64,000 bases of DNA, from contig CM054116.1 in the NCBI GenBank assembly GCA_028673005.1, positions 66,663,211 to 66,727,210 of the forward strand, given 5' to 3'. The position numbers and the translations under genes are program-made. The notes beneath the pieces were generated by a model that was not told the origin of the DNA, did no database searches, and worked only from the letters and a program-made list of their open reading frames with translations. The number at the start of each line of letters is the position of its first letter. The first letter of the stretch is position 1. Positions 12,346 through 23,785 of the stretch are shown here, one piece after another. The stretch comes from Tanypteryx hageni (taxonomy: Eukaryota > Arthropoda > Insecta > Odonata > Petaluridae).

Positions 12346-12966
12346 GGCTGTCGGGATGTTGTGGCCGAAGAGTTAGGATACATCCAATGACGAAGAATGG
12401 AGAAGGACGAGGGGATAGCAACGAAAGGGCTGGTTTTAGCTAGCCGAGCATTGAGCTGTTTAGGTATGGTTGCGAGAGCACGGACAATGCAACTCGAAGA
12501 ACTTGAGCGAAGTCCATTAACAAGTGACCGTTAAAAGTAAGGTCCGCGGCTACGGGGAAGCTCGAAACGACGGGAAAGGGTGGAGCTGGAAACGTTGGGC
12601 GAATATCAGAACGACAAGCAAATTAGCAATTGAATTCTTAGGGCACGACGATGTTTCAAAAGCAAGAGTTTGAGCTTTGAATTAAGCAATGGGTCACTTC
12701 ACATTCGACTAATTTTCGGCTGTATTCGGATGCGAAAGGACTCATAAATGCGAAAAAATGGAAAAATCAAGATATGGTACAAAAAGTTTTGAAATTAAAA
12801 CGCGAACATTATAGTTTAATTAAAAAAGAGATTCTAAATACAAATCTATTTACAAAGACGTTGTGGCGAGGGGCCATAAAATAAAATTTTAACTTAGCGT
12901 TATTTAATTCGAGAAAGAATTATGGGGCCCACCTCATGAATGAAGTTTAAAACTATCATTTTTAAC
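12346..12966. other. no gene recognised
   Basis: AT-rich spacer with no recognisable coding or repeat structure. Confidence 0.5.
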
Positions 12967-13105
12967 AGCCATAAAAAGGTTGCTAAAAAGAATCTCATTT
13001 AGACTGCAAAGCAGCCGTAACCAGCGATGAAGCTAATATTGTTGAATCACCACTAATGAAGGGTGCTTTGTAGCCGAAATGTATCTGGTTTTTGAGGGAA
13101 ATTGC
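12967..13105. mobile_element. inverted-repeat MITE, family A (copy 1)
   Basis: The left arm (GCCATAAAAAGGTT, later CTGCAAAGCAGCC) and the reverse complement of the right arm (AAAAACCAGATAC, then TTTCGGCTACAAAGCACCC) can be aligned to each other and to the elements at 23.7, 52.8 and 58.3 kb. That indicates a short foldback, TIR-type element of about 140 bp. There is no coding capacity and no confident target-site duplication, so the superfamily is not assigned. Confidence 0.5.
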
Positions 13106-16100
13106 AAAAACACAGTTTTCCAATTATCGTGATTTATTCTTCTCTTTGTGAGATTGAAACAATTGACAATATTAAATAACAAAATTTGTCGACAAAAAAG
13201 TGAGCACACGATTAAACCTTCAGACTTGAACCCACAAATTCGGTCCGGCCAAGACTCAAAGGATCCTCCCCGCCTTCCCGAGTTCGCACGCCTCGTTAAA
13301 TATAGGAAACTGCGTAATAATTTATATTCCGCACATTGCCCTCGCGAGCCAACCTCGTCAACTCCGGGAAATAACAAACTAAACAAACCGTTCCTCAGCT
13401 CTCTTCCCTAGCAGGATCCTCCCTCTCCTGCGGAGAGAAAAGAAAAAAGACCGCTTGTCTTCCCAACGACACGCATGTTGAGAGAAGAGACCCGCTTCCG
13501 AAGGTATAAGGCGACCTCGTCCACTCTCCGTTCCCCTTGCCGCTCTCCCCCCACTCCCGAAGGAAGAGAGTCACCGCGGGATGAATCAAGGGGAGAAGAA
13601 AGAGGGAAGGGATGGATTCATGGGGAAACTTTCCTTCCTCCTACACGACTTTGCTTTGCGAAACAGACCGCGCTCTCAAACCCTCCCAACTCACGGCACG
13701 CTCTACCGAACGAGAGCAAAGTTTCCAGGCAACCGTACCTGATTAACAAAATTTCGACCCTCCTTCCTCCCATCCCTTACTACTTTTACTCCTTTATCGC
13801 ATCCGCAGGATACTAAGAAATGGGGAAAAGGGGAGGATCGGACCGTGCTAAAATTCTCCTCGAGTCCGAAAAGGCCTCCGTCAATTGTCTGGAGGGAGGA
13901 TGCAAGCGTCGGTGAAACGCTGCAAAGGTAGTGATAACACTTTGTAGACGTCGGATGAAGGAAGATGAGGGAGGGGTGAGGAGGCTGGCCCGAGAACTCT
14001 TTCTCTCTCTCTCTGCGTCTTTCAGCAAGCTGGAAAGCTAACAAGTTGCGTAATTAAAAGCGTCTGAGAGCTTCATTTGCGGGGTGAAAGACATTCATGG
14101 GATTATGGCGATTAAAATTCCCAGGATTCTTAGTCAAACGAAACGCATCTCTATAAAGTTTTCTCTTTTTCACCCGCGATTCTTATCATGACTTCCATCG
14201 CAGCGGAGGCTTTTACAATTATTTGAAAGTGTTTCCGATTTTTCCCCAAGTTCAATCTCCTCGCTCGGGTTCAGATGCTTTTATCGAGCCGAATATCAAC
14301 CGTCTTGAAATGAAGCCAACGGATGACGAGTCCAAAATTGTCTATTGTCTTTTCAAAGGAAACTAAAGAAAAACACTTCCATGCATTACGATTCGAACTT
14401 AAATCGCACATCGAGCATCTATAAATAAAATCTGGATCTTTAATTAATCTAGTAAGTTTATTTTGGCATAGCGTGAGTTTTGGTTATAAACAATTAGCTC
14501 AAATCAAATTTAACTCATTAAGGTTATGGCGAAAATTTCGATAAAAATATATACTAACTACTAATACCTATAAAAATAGTGAAAAGGTTAACTTCAGGAG
14601 AGAATATACAGCTTCCAAATTCTTTTTTAGCTATTCATGAATACGAGAATGAAATTCAATCCTTCATCGACAGTTTTGCTAATATTTGTTATAATCTACA
14701 GCTTACGCTTGGAAATTCTCTCTTTTAAGGAATACCAATAAATGTAAATTTCTTCTACGCAACCAATAAGAAGCTGTACAAGATTTTTTAAAGAGGATAT
14801 TCTAATTAGTAAATATGGGCCTAAATATTACTCTTCTCGCCACGCACTACGTTATTCAACGAAAATAAAATGATTATTTGCTACTGATTAGGTAACTTTG
14901 GTAAACATTATCCAACGAATTAATGGAAAGCATTAACGCTTTCATATCGTAACCTTTACTCGTATGACCGAATTTAAAGTTTCGTCTTCATCTTTTGGAA
15001 AGTATTCGAGTCTCAATTTAAAACAATAAATGAACTATAACAGTCAATCTCGGGGGAGGGTTGGGAGATAAATTTATACGAAGTCGAATTAATCGAATCG
15101 AAGTTAAATCTTGATAAGTCGAACCCCCACGATAGACGGAGTTATTCTGACTCATTGAACAAAACTGTAATGATGAAAACGCTAACGTTAAGCATCAACT
15201 ATTTCGATAATTCGACTTCGGCTGCATATTCAGAAATAACAAATAACGCGACATTTATGAAATAAAACTCCCCAAATCACCAAGTCCGACGTTTTAAAAC
15301 AAAGATAAGACATCATCACCGACTGCACTGATTCTGCAATGCGCCTTGCTCCTCCCACCACCTTCAGTTTGGCCGATGGAATGAATAGTTAACGAGAGAG
15401 CGGTAGTCCGCTTCTCCGTCAATAGCAATAAAAAAAGCGGAGAAAATCCCTCTTTCATTCGATTCATCTCTGGATCCCTCGTTCACATAATTTTTTCCCA
15501 CCTTTATCCTCGACTCCTCATTTCCACACATTCATCCCTCTTTTCCTGTAAGAACGCACCACTCTTGTTTCCCGCATCGAATATCCTTCACCCCTCCCTT
15601 CCTCTCTCCATCCTCCGCCCCCGCTGCATCCTCTCTCTCTCTCTCCTTACCGCGAGCAATTCGCAGCAACGAGGGAGGGAGGAAGTGAGGGCGAGGGGAG
15701 GGAGAGAGACGGTGCCCACCATCCTCATTACGCGAGATGGTCGGAAAGAGAGCGCGTGCTGGTTGGATTTGACGACAGAGAGAGAGGGAGGAAGGAGGAG
15801 TGAAGGACGACGTGCTAAAACACTCGCTCGCGAACACACACTCACGCACGCGTTGAGATACGTGGCTCCTATATTTCCATCGGCTCTCGGATTATCTTCT
15901 ATTTCTCTCTCGGGAGAGAAAGAGATAAAGAAGGACGAGGGTGACGGAAAATGTGGACGGGAAAAGAGAGAAAAAGAAACGAGGAAAATGAAGACCTCGT
16001 TATTTTTGCCGTTGAGGAGAGTAGTACGAATTCAATTTCGACGGATATAAATCTTTCCATCCTGCGGTATTCGCATATATATATATATAATAGAAGGAAT

Positions 16101-16672
16101 TGCTTCCGTGCTCCTTTGGAACCGTATGGAGTTTATTCTCTAACAGAAATATTTGAAATACAAGCAAATTACAAACAATTTCTCGTGTAGTTTAGATTGA
16201 GAATGAGATACGGTGAAAGACATTAAACAAGCATAAATATCAGAGAAATAAAAGTGTTTAAATTTAATAATAATAAAATAAATAAAATAAAGCTAACCTT
16301 GAACACTAAAATAATATATAAGATTCTTCTCCAGCGGGAATCATTGCTAAAGATCTATTTATATGAAAATAAACTACAAGATACCCATAAAAGCTTGCCA
16401 TCTTTTCGAGAGAATCAATAAATTAGATCGAAACGATAAAACGTTCGCAGTAATGGCGCCTCAATAATAATTTCGCTGACGGATGGAAAGAATTGTAGCA
16501 ATCCAATACGATAAGATATTAGTCGCCGGATCAAGTTGTAATATACATTTCTGATAAGAATTATCGAAAGCTATCAGGAGGTCGAAGATGGTGTTGGATG
16601 TTCGTAGAGATGAGTTAGCCGAATAACGATTAGAGCGGAATCAACTAGTTTGGGGGAGATGCTGATCAAGAC
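13106..16672. other. no gene; mixed CpG- and pyrimidine-rich patches
   Basis: 13230-13700 is richer in CpG and in + strand pyrimidines than its surroundings, with short (TC)n at about 13998-14015. 15560-15960 is another composite TC/GA-rich patch. An (AT)n run lies at about 16073-16091. Open frames up to 161 codons have low-complexity Arg/Glu/Ser content and no domain I recognise. Confidence 0.5.
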
Positions 16673-16925
16673 CAGGGGTCGGCAACCTGCTGCTTGTGAC
16701 CTGCATGCAACACCAAAGCAATTCTATCTCCCGTATAAAGTGTCTGAAATGAGATTCTTTCTCGACTTCAGTTCACGTTTACACATGATAATATTCTGAA
16801 ACACGATTGGAAGTTTTCTTTTACAAGAACCGTCTTATTCATCTGTACTGCGGTTCTTTTCATGTAGGATTTTACCTTGAATTTATAAAAAAACGACTTC
16901 TTTTTACTTCGGTTGCGAACCACTG
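16673..16925. mobile_element. hAT-like non-autonomous element (MITE)
   Basis: The left end CAGGGGTCGGCAACC and the reverse complement of the right end, CAGTGGTTCGCAACC, form hAT-type terminal inverted repeats 253 bp apart. CAGGGGTCGGCAACC is the classical hAT terminal motif. There is no transposase. The flanking octamers (ATCAAGAC and TTTTAACG) do not match, so the element is old, has suffered end damage, or is misbounded. Confidence 0.5.
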
Positions 16926-18430
16926 TTTTAACGAATCAATATCTAGACAATCTTCACTGTAAGAGATCTTTCTGTGGATTAAAATTATCCTTGTAATAAA
17001 AATTATTAAAAAATATCTTTTCGCACTTTCTCCTACCGACGCATCTTGATTTCAATCAAAAATCAAAGGGAAGAAATCATCGCTGCGCCGAAGCGTTGAG
17101 CAGCTATAGTGCCGCAGGGTTGAGGTCAGGTCAACGAACCTGGCGACAGACAAATACCTGGCTCAGCCGCAAATTGCAGACCGCTGCGTACGCCAATGCA
17201 ATAACCTGACCGCGCAAGCCACGCGCTCAGCGTATGCGGCCATAATAGAAATACCGTCATGGCTGTTTCCGTTATGCACCAAGCAATTAGCTGACAGGCC
17301 ATTGAATTGAATCGCCCAAGTAGGAATACCTTACCGAGCAACTCAGACTAACTAATCGATGAATAAACAACGATTAACTATCACAGATCCGATATATACG
17401 TTCCCGCATTTTATCACAATTAAAACCGACTAATAAGCACGGAATTTAAAATACAATCCATTCTTTCGAGTACGATAACGAGACTTTTTTATAGCTCGAT
17501 TACTCCATTAAATATAGGTTTTGCGCAGAAATAGACCACCGACGGCAAAATTAAAACGTGAGAAGAGGACGAAAATGGACAAAGATCCGCGTAAATCGGC
17601 AAAAGACATCGCTGACACCGCGACGATTTAAATTCAATGACCGACCGCAAAGTTTTATTTTTTTAGTAAAACAAAGACGACATTCCATGATGTTCCGCTC
17701 TGAAACAACCTGTTCGACCCCGAATCCATAAATTCCGAGACTTTTTTGTTCGAATTAAGCGTCTCGCCAGCGCGAGCCGTGCCCTAGGGCACGTGAGGGA
17801 AATATCTGCAGGGTCAACTGCGAACCCTTTGGCGAGCGAAGCCCTCGAGAGAGGGAGTGAAGGGCGGGAAGAAAAGGTGAAAGAAGAAGAAAAGTCACCG
17901 GGAAATGATGAATGGGGAGTGAAAGGGAAGAATGCCGTATATTAAGGACGAGCTGTCGCCATGCGAACGCAGACGTGTGCGACCTCGTATTTCTGGGGCT
18001 CGGGGCAACCGATGCGAGCCACCACTCCCGCGGGCGCTTCTCATCCGACCATTTTCGAGAGCGAGGGAGAGAAAAAAAACCATCGCGCTGTTTTCTTTTA
18101 TTAATTTGAGCTGCCGGAAGGGAGAGAGAGAGAGAGAGAAGGTTTTTTTTATAATCACCTACAGCGACGAAGTTATTTGATTCTGGAATATATTTTCTGG
18201 ACCTTCGAAAGTGATGCTCGGCATATTAAAAAACCTTGAAATATGGCCCCCTATAAAAAAAACAACTTTTTGTAAATTAAATCAAACTTTGGGCGCCCTT
18301 GATCTCTCTGGAAACGATACACATGCACGCAAGATGGGAGGCTTGCGCGCGCACACATATAATGCGTCCTTGCATATCTTAGGCGAGGAGCTACCTATAA
18401 CCATCCAGGATTTAATGTTAAGTTTTAAAG
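16926..18430. other. no gene recognised
   Basis: No coding region recognised. A (GA)n run lies at about 18122-18140. The 145-codon and 139-codon frames at 18.2-18.7 kb run across the hAT element and are not conserved proteins. Confidence 0.5.
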
Positions 18431-18754
18431 GAGGGGTGTGCAACCATTTCGCGTGGTGGGCCGCATTCGTAGATGTGAGTGATTTGGCGGGCCGTATTAC
18501 AAGTCGCGAGCGCCTCGGCGGGCCGGATGGGAGTTTATATAGGAACTTACTCGAGAGATCATACGCGATTTTTAAAATGAAAATAAAGTCTAAACCGTTT
18601 TTAAGCGTTGAATCTTCACTAGGCATGGTTTTATGGCTGCAATTTTGATAAAAATTTACGAAATTGTCTGGATTAAATATCACGGACCGCATCCTAATCA
18701 AAGCGTCGCGGGCCGTATGAAATGCTCTAGCGGTCCGGATGTGGCACGACCCTG
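18431..18754. mobile_element. hAT-like MITE with near-perfect 8-bp duplication
   Basis: The left end GAGGGGTGTGCAACC and the reverse complement of the right end, CAGGGTCGTGCCACA, are diverged hAT-type TIRs. The inside has the GGGCCG(C/T)A and GGGCCGGATG motifs usual near hAT ends. The flanks are TTTTAAAG (18423-18430) and CTTTAAAG (18755-18762), agreeing at 7 of 8 bases, as expected for hAT insertion. It is 324 bp long with no transposase. Confidence 0.65.
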
Positions 18755-18762
18755 CTTTAAAG

Positions 18763-20979
18763 GTTACCTATATTTGCAAGCGGAACCCGAGCATTTTATC
18801 ATCAATTTTGACCCTTTTTAAGTGATGACATTGTTTAACTTTCCAAACCTTGTTTTAAAACGTTGCGACAAAACTCCACAAAAACCTCTTTAACAGAGAC
18901 TAGAAAAAATGTTATATTTTCTACAACTTTCAAAGATGCACACTGAAAATGGAACGCGGGGATAAACCGAGGTGCTGGATGCTAGAGAGGGAGAATTTTT
19001 TATAGGTCCCCTCCGTGCTGTTTAAAATCGCAATGCCAGACACACGCTACGTGGAAGAAAGCGGTAATCGGATGTTATTTTTCAGAGTAAGCCTTTCGGC
19101 GTGTCGTTCTTTTTTCAGAAGTAAAGCTTCCGAACTCGTGGGAGTTGAAAGTTGCCCACGACTCCCTATATGTTAGCCCGAGTGGTTTAAAACATGCCCA
19201 TCAGCCAGTTAATGTCTGGAGAACAAAACAGGCGGCCGTTCACTTGATGAAAAATAGTCGAATGCTAACAGCTCCTTCTGCACGACTACATTTCGCTACT
19301 TAAAAAACTACATTGTTTTTTATAAGTACAACGGATCTTCATTGAGGAATACCTTAAGTAAAGCACTTGGAAGTTACATGCGCTAACACAGCATTAAGGG
19401 GCGATATAAAATACATCAAATTAAAATTATTCTTTCGTTCAATAAAATTAATTACCTAAATTACTAACTAGATTAAAAAATGTTCATAGATGGATAATAT
19501 CATTTTCTTTCTTAATTGAGAAACTTTTTCAATACGTGCGCTTTAACATAAAATGAACTTCAGATACTTTTAAATTAAAATTTATAAATTTAAATATACT
19601 AACGCCTCCTAACGTCCATAACAAGACATACGTAATACCAGCAATTGAAAATAATCAATATTTTCACCTCACGATAAAGTACAATTATTCATTATAACAG
19701 AAAGTAAACGTGACATAAAAATATCATTCCGTATTTTAAAAAAAAACAACCCAACTCCATTTCAGAAATAAACTTTATTCCGTCCATCATCGGTGATTAA
19801 TCATGCCGCGAAATGTATAATGGACACTTTACGGAAAATATTTGAAAACCTAAAGATCACAAATGCCCTTCCGGTATCAACACGGAAAAGGGCTCACCAT
19901 TAACTTGATAGTATAAAAAAGACGTGATCCAAAACTTCCGCTATGAGCCTTTCGTTTATTTAAAAATCCAAAGGGAACGAAACGCAACGTTAATGCACCC
20001 TGCTTTGAAGACGTATCAATATCTCAAGAGGATGACAACGATCTTAGGCCGACGCAATTTCAGTAATTAAACGCTTCTCAAATTTACTCCTATTTCCATT
20101 AAAAATGAAAAAATTCTTCGTATTTTAGACAAAAAAGAAATACTTGCTCGAGTCCTTGGACGGGATATCTCCATATTCGCGAGAATTCTGCTCTGAAAGA
20201 TCAGAAGGAATTGGGTCAAGGGTCATTTCATTTACGCGCAAAAATGATACATTTCCAGCTCTTTTCCTGAGAAAACAGCATGACGGAAAACGGAAATTGC
20301 TTTTGGCAACTTAAGCGATGTGAGGAGAAACTGCGAGCTCCCTGTGTTTACAGTCGCCTCTTATAAGATAATCCATTGCGTCGCGGACCTACTTATAAAT
20401 GTATGGGGCTTTCTGGAATTCCTTTTTTATTTATTATGGCGAACACAGGAAATGCGCAAAAAAGCTCTACAAGGCGCTCAAACATGCTGGCGGTATAAAA
20501 TGAGCGTATTCGTGCAACTAAAGCTCTACCTCTCTCCACTCAAACTTTAGAGGAAGGCAAAATCAATTCAAACTGCAGAAAGTTCGAATCACAGCGCTTA
20601 TAGATTACGTAAAGAACTATCAGCGGGAAGAAATACCTTCCTATATATAGTAAGCTAATTTTGTTGGTAGCGCAATCTAAAGAATCTCATTGGCTGCCGA
20701 AAAGCCAATTATATCTTGAGAAAGTTTAACCTTGTGTCCCTTAAAAAAATGAGATGAATAAATTAGAAGTTAAATCTGTTTAATTTTAATATTTTAATCA
20801 CAATTTAATTTTAACAAACGATAAAATATATCAATTTATATGCCGCACCACAATCAGAATTTGGCATACATTTTATCACATGGTAACTATGTAAAAAAAT
20901 AAGTATATAGGTTATGGATGTAAATGGATTGCTGTTTCAAGCTCTTCGTTATTACATTTTATCACATGGTAACTAATAG
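18763..20979. other. no gene recognised; one short direct duplication
   Basis: AT-rich. The 19-mer ATTTTATCACATGGTAACT occurs at about 20871 and 20957, 86 bp apart, just left of the Helitron cluster, and may belong to it. Confidence 0.45.
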
Positions 20980-21087
20980 AAACACACAATTATGTGAATT
21001 TTATATTTATTGCTTACTTTTTAAAGTTGGTTACGTTAATTATTATTTCAATTTTAACTTAACAAAATTCACCTATACCCGTCATAT
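20980..21087 (+). mobile_element. Helitron-like sequence, copy with decayed 3' end
   Basis: Matches 22720-22840 closely, starting at ACACACAATTATGTGAATTT and running to ATACCCGTCATAT. Unlike that copy it lacks about 11 bp in the middle, and it loses the hairpin and CTAG end after CCCGTCATAT. It is probably a decayed relative of the element ending at 22860. Confidence 0.5.
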
Positions 21088-21160
21088 TTGAAAAATTCAT
21101 GCATAGCTACCTAATTGTTGTCAACGTAAATAGTCTTATTGGATACTGAAGTAAATAATA

Positions 21161-22235
21161 TCTTATAAATATTTTAGAGTATGTGTGTGTGTATGTATGT
21201 ATGTTCTTTATACGTTTTTACACTGTTGAAGCTATCGAATTCAAAAGTTTCATGGGCCATCCTATGGACCAAAGGAAGAACTTGGTCTAGGTTTGTAGAC
21301 CGTGGGATCTCTTATACCCCATGGGGTCAACAAAATACTGTTTCCATAAGAACGAAGAATGGGAAATGGTGTGGAGAAACCCCAAAATACCATGCAGCCC
21401 TTCATTGATGTGGATATGAATATACCTAAATATTAACTTACGATTACGGGAAATGGCTTATTTTACGCACGAAAGACTGAATATTTTAATTCTGTTCATG
21501 TTCTGTCGTATTACATGATAAATCGCTCGAAATTATCATTTAAGCGCAAGATTTATTAACATTTTTCAGGTGGCAAAAAAGCTAAATTTCTTAATAGTTG
21601 TCCTCTTCAAAGGGAGATAGACACGTAAAGATTAATGCAAGAAAAATCCACGCCGTGGAGCGCCGTAGAGGAAGAATAGCCAACGCCAAGATAAAGGATA
21701 CAAATGGATTTATGCCTAAATATAGTCTATGAATACTTTTAATGTGAGTCAAATGATTTTTAAGGAATATTAGAACATTGTTATCTTTCACCAATAACAT
21801 TGAAAGATTTATCGCAGCATAAATCGATACATTTACTTACATTTGTTCGGTAACCAAGATGTTGTTTATTGTTTACGTTTTGGCTAATAGTATTGACATA
21901 ATCCACATAATTTTATTGCTGCTTTAAAGGCTTCGGCGTATCTATCCATGCGAATATTAAGTAAGACGTTAATGCGTAATTATATTAATGGTAAAGCTTT
22001 ACAATACAATACATAGTAGTAAATGCTAATGTAAACATCGCTTGCGATGTAATGGGGAACGTTTGATAAACTTGGAGTACTCAGCAGCAAAAGTAAGTCA
22101 ATTTCAGAATTTATTGTATTAGTTTTATTGTAATATGATATCAAAAGTGATATATCAATAAAAATAATAAATAATAAAAATCGTTTGCTACTTAAAAGAA
22201 ACTCTTTCCCGAGCGAAGCCGGGCGTTTCAGCTAG
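21161..22235 (+). mobile_element. Helitron-like non-autonomous element (copy 1)
   Basis: Starts with TC (21161) after a host A and ends with CTAG (22232-22235) before a host T, the A|T insertion pattern of Helitrons. An imperfect hairpin, CCCGAGCGAAGCCGGG (22208-22223, one bulged A and a GAA loop), lies 8 nt before CTAG. There are no terminal inverted repeats and no Rep/helicase frame. It shares about 790 bp at the 5' side and about 45 bp at the 3' end with the copy at 50540-51526, while 22001-22185 is unrelated. It is 1075 bp long. Assignment rests on end structure and the second copy. Confidence 0.75.
21181..21408 (+). CDS. unrecognised 75-codon frame inside Helitron copy 1
   Basis: An ATG-started frame of 75 codons. 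From LYVFT onward the predicted peptide differs from its counterpart in the other copy (51277-51504, - strand) at a single residue (Leu versus Pro). Only the N-terminal part, which comes from a (TG)n/(TATG)n tract, differs. I recognise no domain; it is Trp-, Lys- and Thr-rich and ends PKYHAALH. The underlying DNA is almost identical, so the match may simply reflect recent DNA exchange. It could be a fragment captured from a host gene, which Helitrons often carry, or chance. Confidence 0.2.
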   Translation: MCVCMYVCSLYVFTLLKLSNSKVSWAILWTKGRTWSRFVDRGISYTPWGQQNTVSIRTKNGKWCGETPKYHAALH

Positions 22236-22719
22236 TATGCTATAATTACAAAATACATTTAATTCCTTATGCGTGCATGGCAGATGGATCTACAGCGAAT
22301 AAAAGAACATAAACGTAAATATTACAACTTAAATTATTTTCGATTGTTTGGTTGATTAAAACTGATTAAAAAATAAATCACTTAATAGAAATTGAATATT
22401 TCCCTGGAATCATTTCTGATAAATCGTTTTGCAGTATTTAGTCATTATAATACGTGGCATATTTATTGATGCACCAACTAAGGGGGGAAAAGAAATTTTT
22501 AATAATAATAATTCTTAGCGTGGTGTTATTTGGTTTATATAGGAGTAAGCGTAAGTAATGCGTGCACTGAATGCTTAAATACGAGAGAGAGAGATAAGGA
22601 GAGAGACAAAATTAAATGTTACAAAGATTAAAAATAATTTTTGGCGTATAAGAATTGTATAGCGTAATGTAGTTCTTTGTCAAACAATTTCTATACGCCC
22701 AAAACTATTTTAACTCTCT
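22236..22719. other. no gene; possible interior of a Helitron-like element
   Basis: AT-rich, with a short (GA)n at about 22583-22593. It may be the body of the element that ends at 22860, but no 5' TC end could be fixed. Confidence 0.4.
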
Positions 22720-22860
22720 GGAACACACAATTATGTGAATTTTATATGTATTGCTTACTTTTTAGTGCATATAAAAGTTGGTTTCATTAATTATTATTTC
22801 AATTTTAACTTAACACTTAATTCACGCATACCCGTCATATATGACGGGCAATTACGCTAG
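22720..22860 (+). mobile_element. Helitron-type 3' end of a second family
   Basis: A perfect 18-bp palindrome, CCCGTCATATATGACGGG (22831-22848), is followed 8 nt later by CTAG (22857-22860) and then T. That is the canonical Helitron 3' terminus, with the same hairpin-to-CTAG spacing as the element ending at 22235. The upstream 110 bp is repeated at 20980-21087. The 5' boundary is unknown. Confidence 0.65.
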
Positions 22861-22861
22861 T

Positions 22862-23720
22862 CTTCTTATATTAACTGTAAACTCGAGTTGTCAAGTTGTT
22901 TTTTATGTATAATTAAATACATTTTTTAATCCACGAATATAACACTCGTTGTAAATGTCACTAACTATCATACCACTAAACTATTTGGGTATACAGAAGC
23001 TAACCGATTTACGATTACTATCTGCTCCTGAAAGGTAATTCGTATATCACGAATGATTATCCCATTTAGATACACCGTGACAATTTAAAATGGCGTACAA
23101 AAACATTTTTTGACATGCATGAAGTATGCGTTATTTTTGAAAGATATCATTTTTGTTTAGTTTATTTTTAAAATGTTACATTTTGTGGAATTGCTAAATC
23201 GAGGATAAAGCTCTTTAGATCGAGTATCGAATTTTAAATTTTAAAAAATCATCGTTTTTAATTTCTTAGGTTGGTGAATCGGGATATTGTTACTGGATAT
23301 TGTAAATTTTCAAATTACTTTTTGGAATGAGCGATCCCCGAAATATCAACAGGATTAACTACTTTGTGCCTGAAATGCGCGTATTGCTTACTCCACTGCC
23401 AAAGGAGTAACCGCGTGATCGTCTATTTTATTCGAACAACAAAGTTAGAGAGATGAATGAATCATTTGATAATTGTAAATCCATGGAACACTATAGTATT
23501 AATTCAAAATAAATGTAGATAAATACCGGGAGATATACAATGAAAATATCCAACAATCACGAAAACATACAATCGACAAGGGCAACATCCTTAAATTGTA
23601 AAACACAAAGAAAAAACTCATAACTTCTCAAAATGAAAGATCCACATCTGAATAAATTTTTCTCTCTTCAAATTGGGAATCAAATTTACTAAATTTCAAG
23701 AATTTCCGATAACCACAACA
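22862..23720. other. no gene recognised
   Basis: AT-rich spacer with nothing recognised. Confidence 0.5.
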
Positions 23721-23785
23721 AGGTTATAAAAAAATCAGATGCGCATTTCGACTAAAAAGCAGCCGTCTTCATTGGTATATTTACC
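23721..23785. mobile_element. inverted-repeat MITE, family A (fragment)
   Basis: GGTTATAAAAAAATCAGATG followed by CGCATTTCGACTAAAAAGCAGCC matches the terminal arm of the elements at 12.97 and 52.78 kb. Only one arm is evident. Confidence 0.45.

Noticed and set aside
11357..12421. 354-codon Pro/Ser/Leu-rich frame on the - strand
   Set aside because: Entirely produced by the 17-, 20- and 13-bp purine arrays; peptide period equals unit length in all frames.
13230..13820. CpG- and pyrimidine-rich patch as a promoter
   Set aside because: No specific motif, splice site or convincing frame; composition alone is weak evidence.
16673..16925. An 8-bp target-site duplication for this hAT-like element
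   Set aside because: The flanking octamers do not match.
18211..18701. 145-codon (+) and 139-codon (-) overlapping frames
   Set aside because: They overlap on opposite strands and span the hAT MITE, so conservation as a protein is unlikely.
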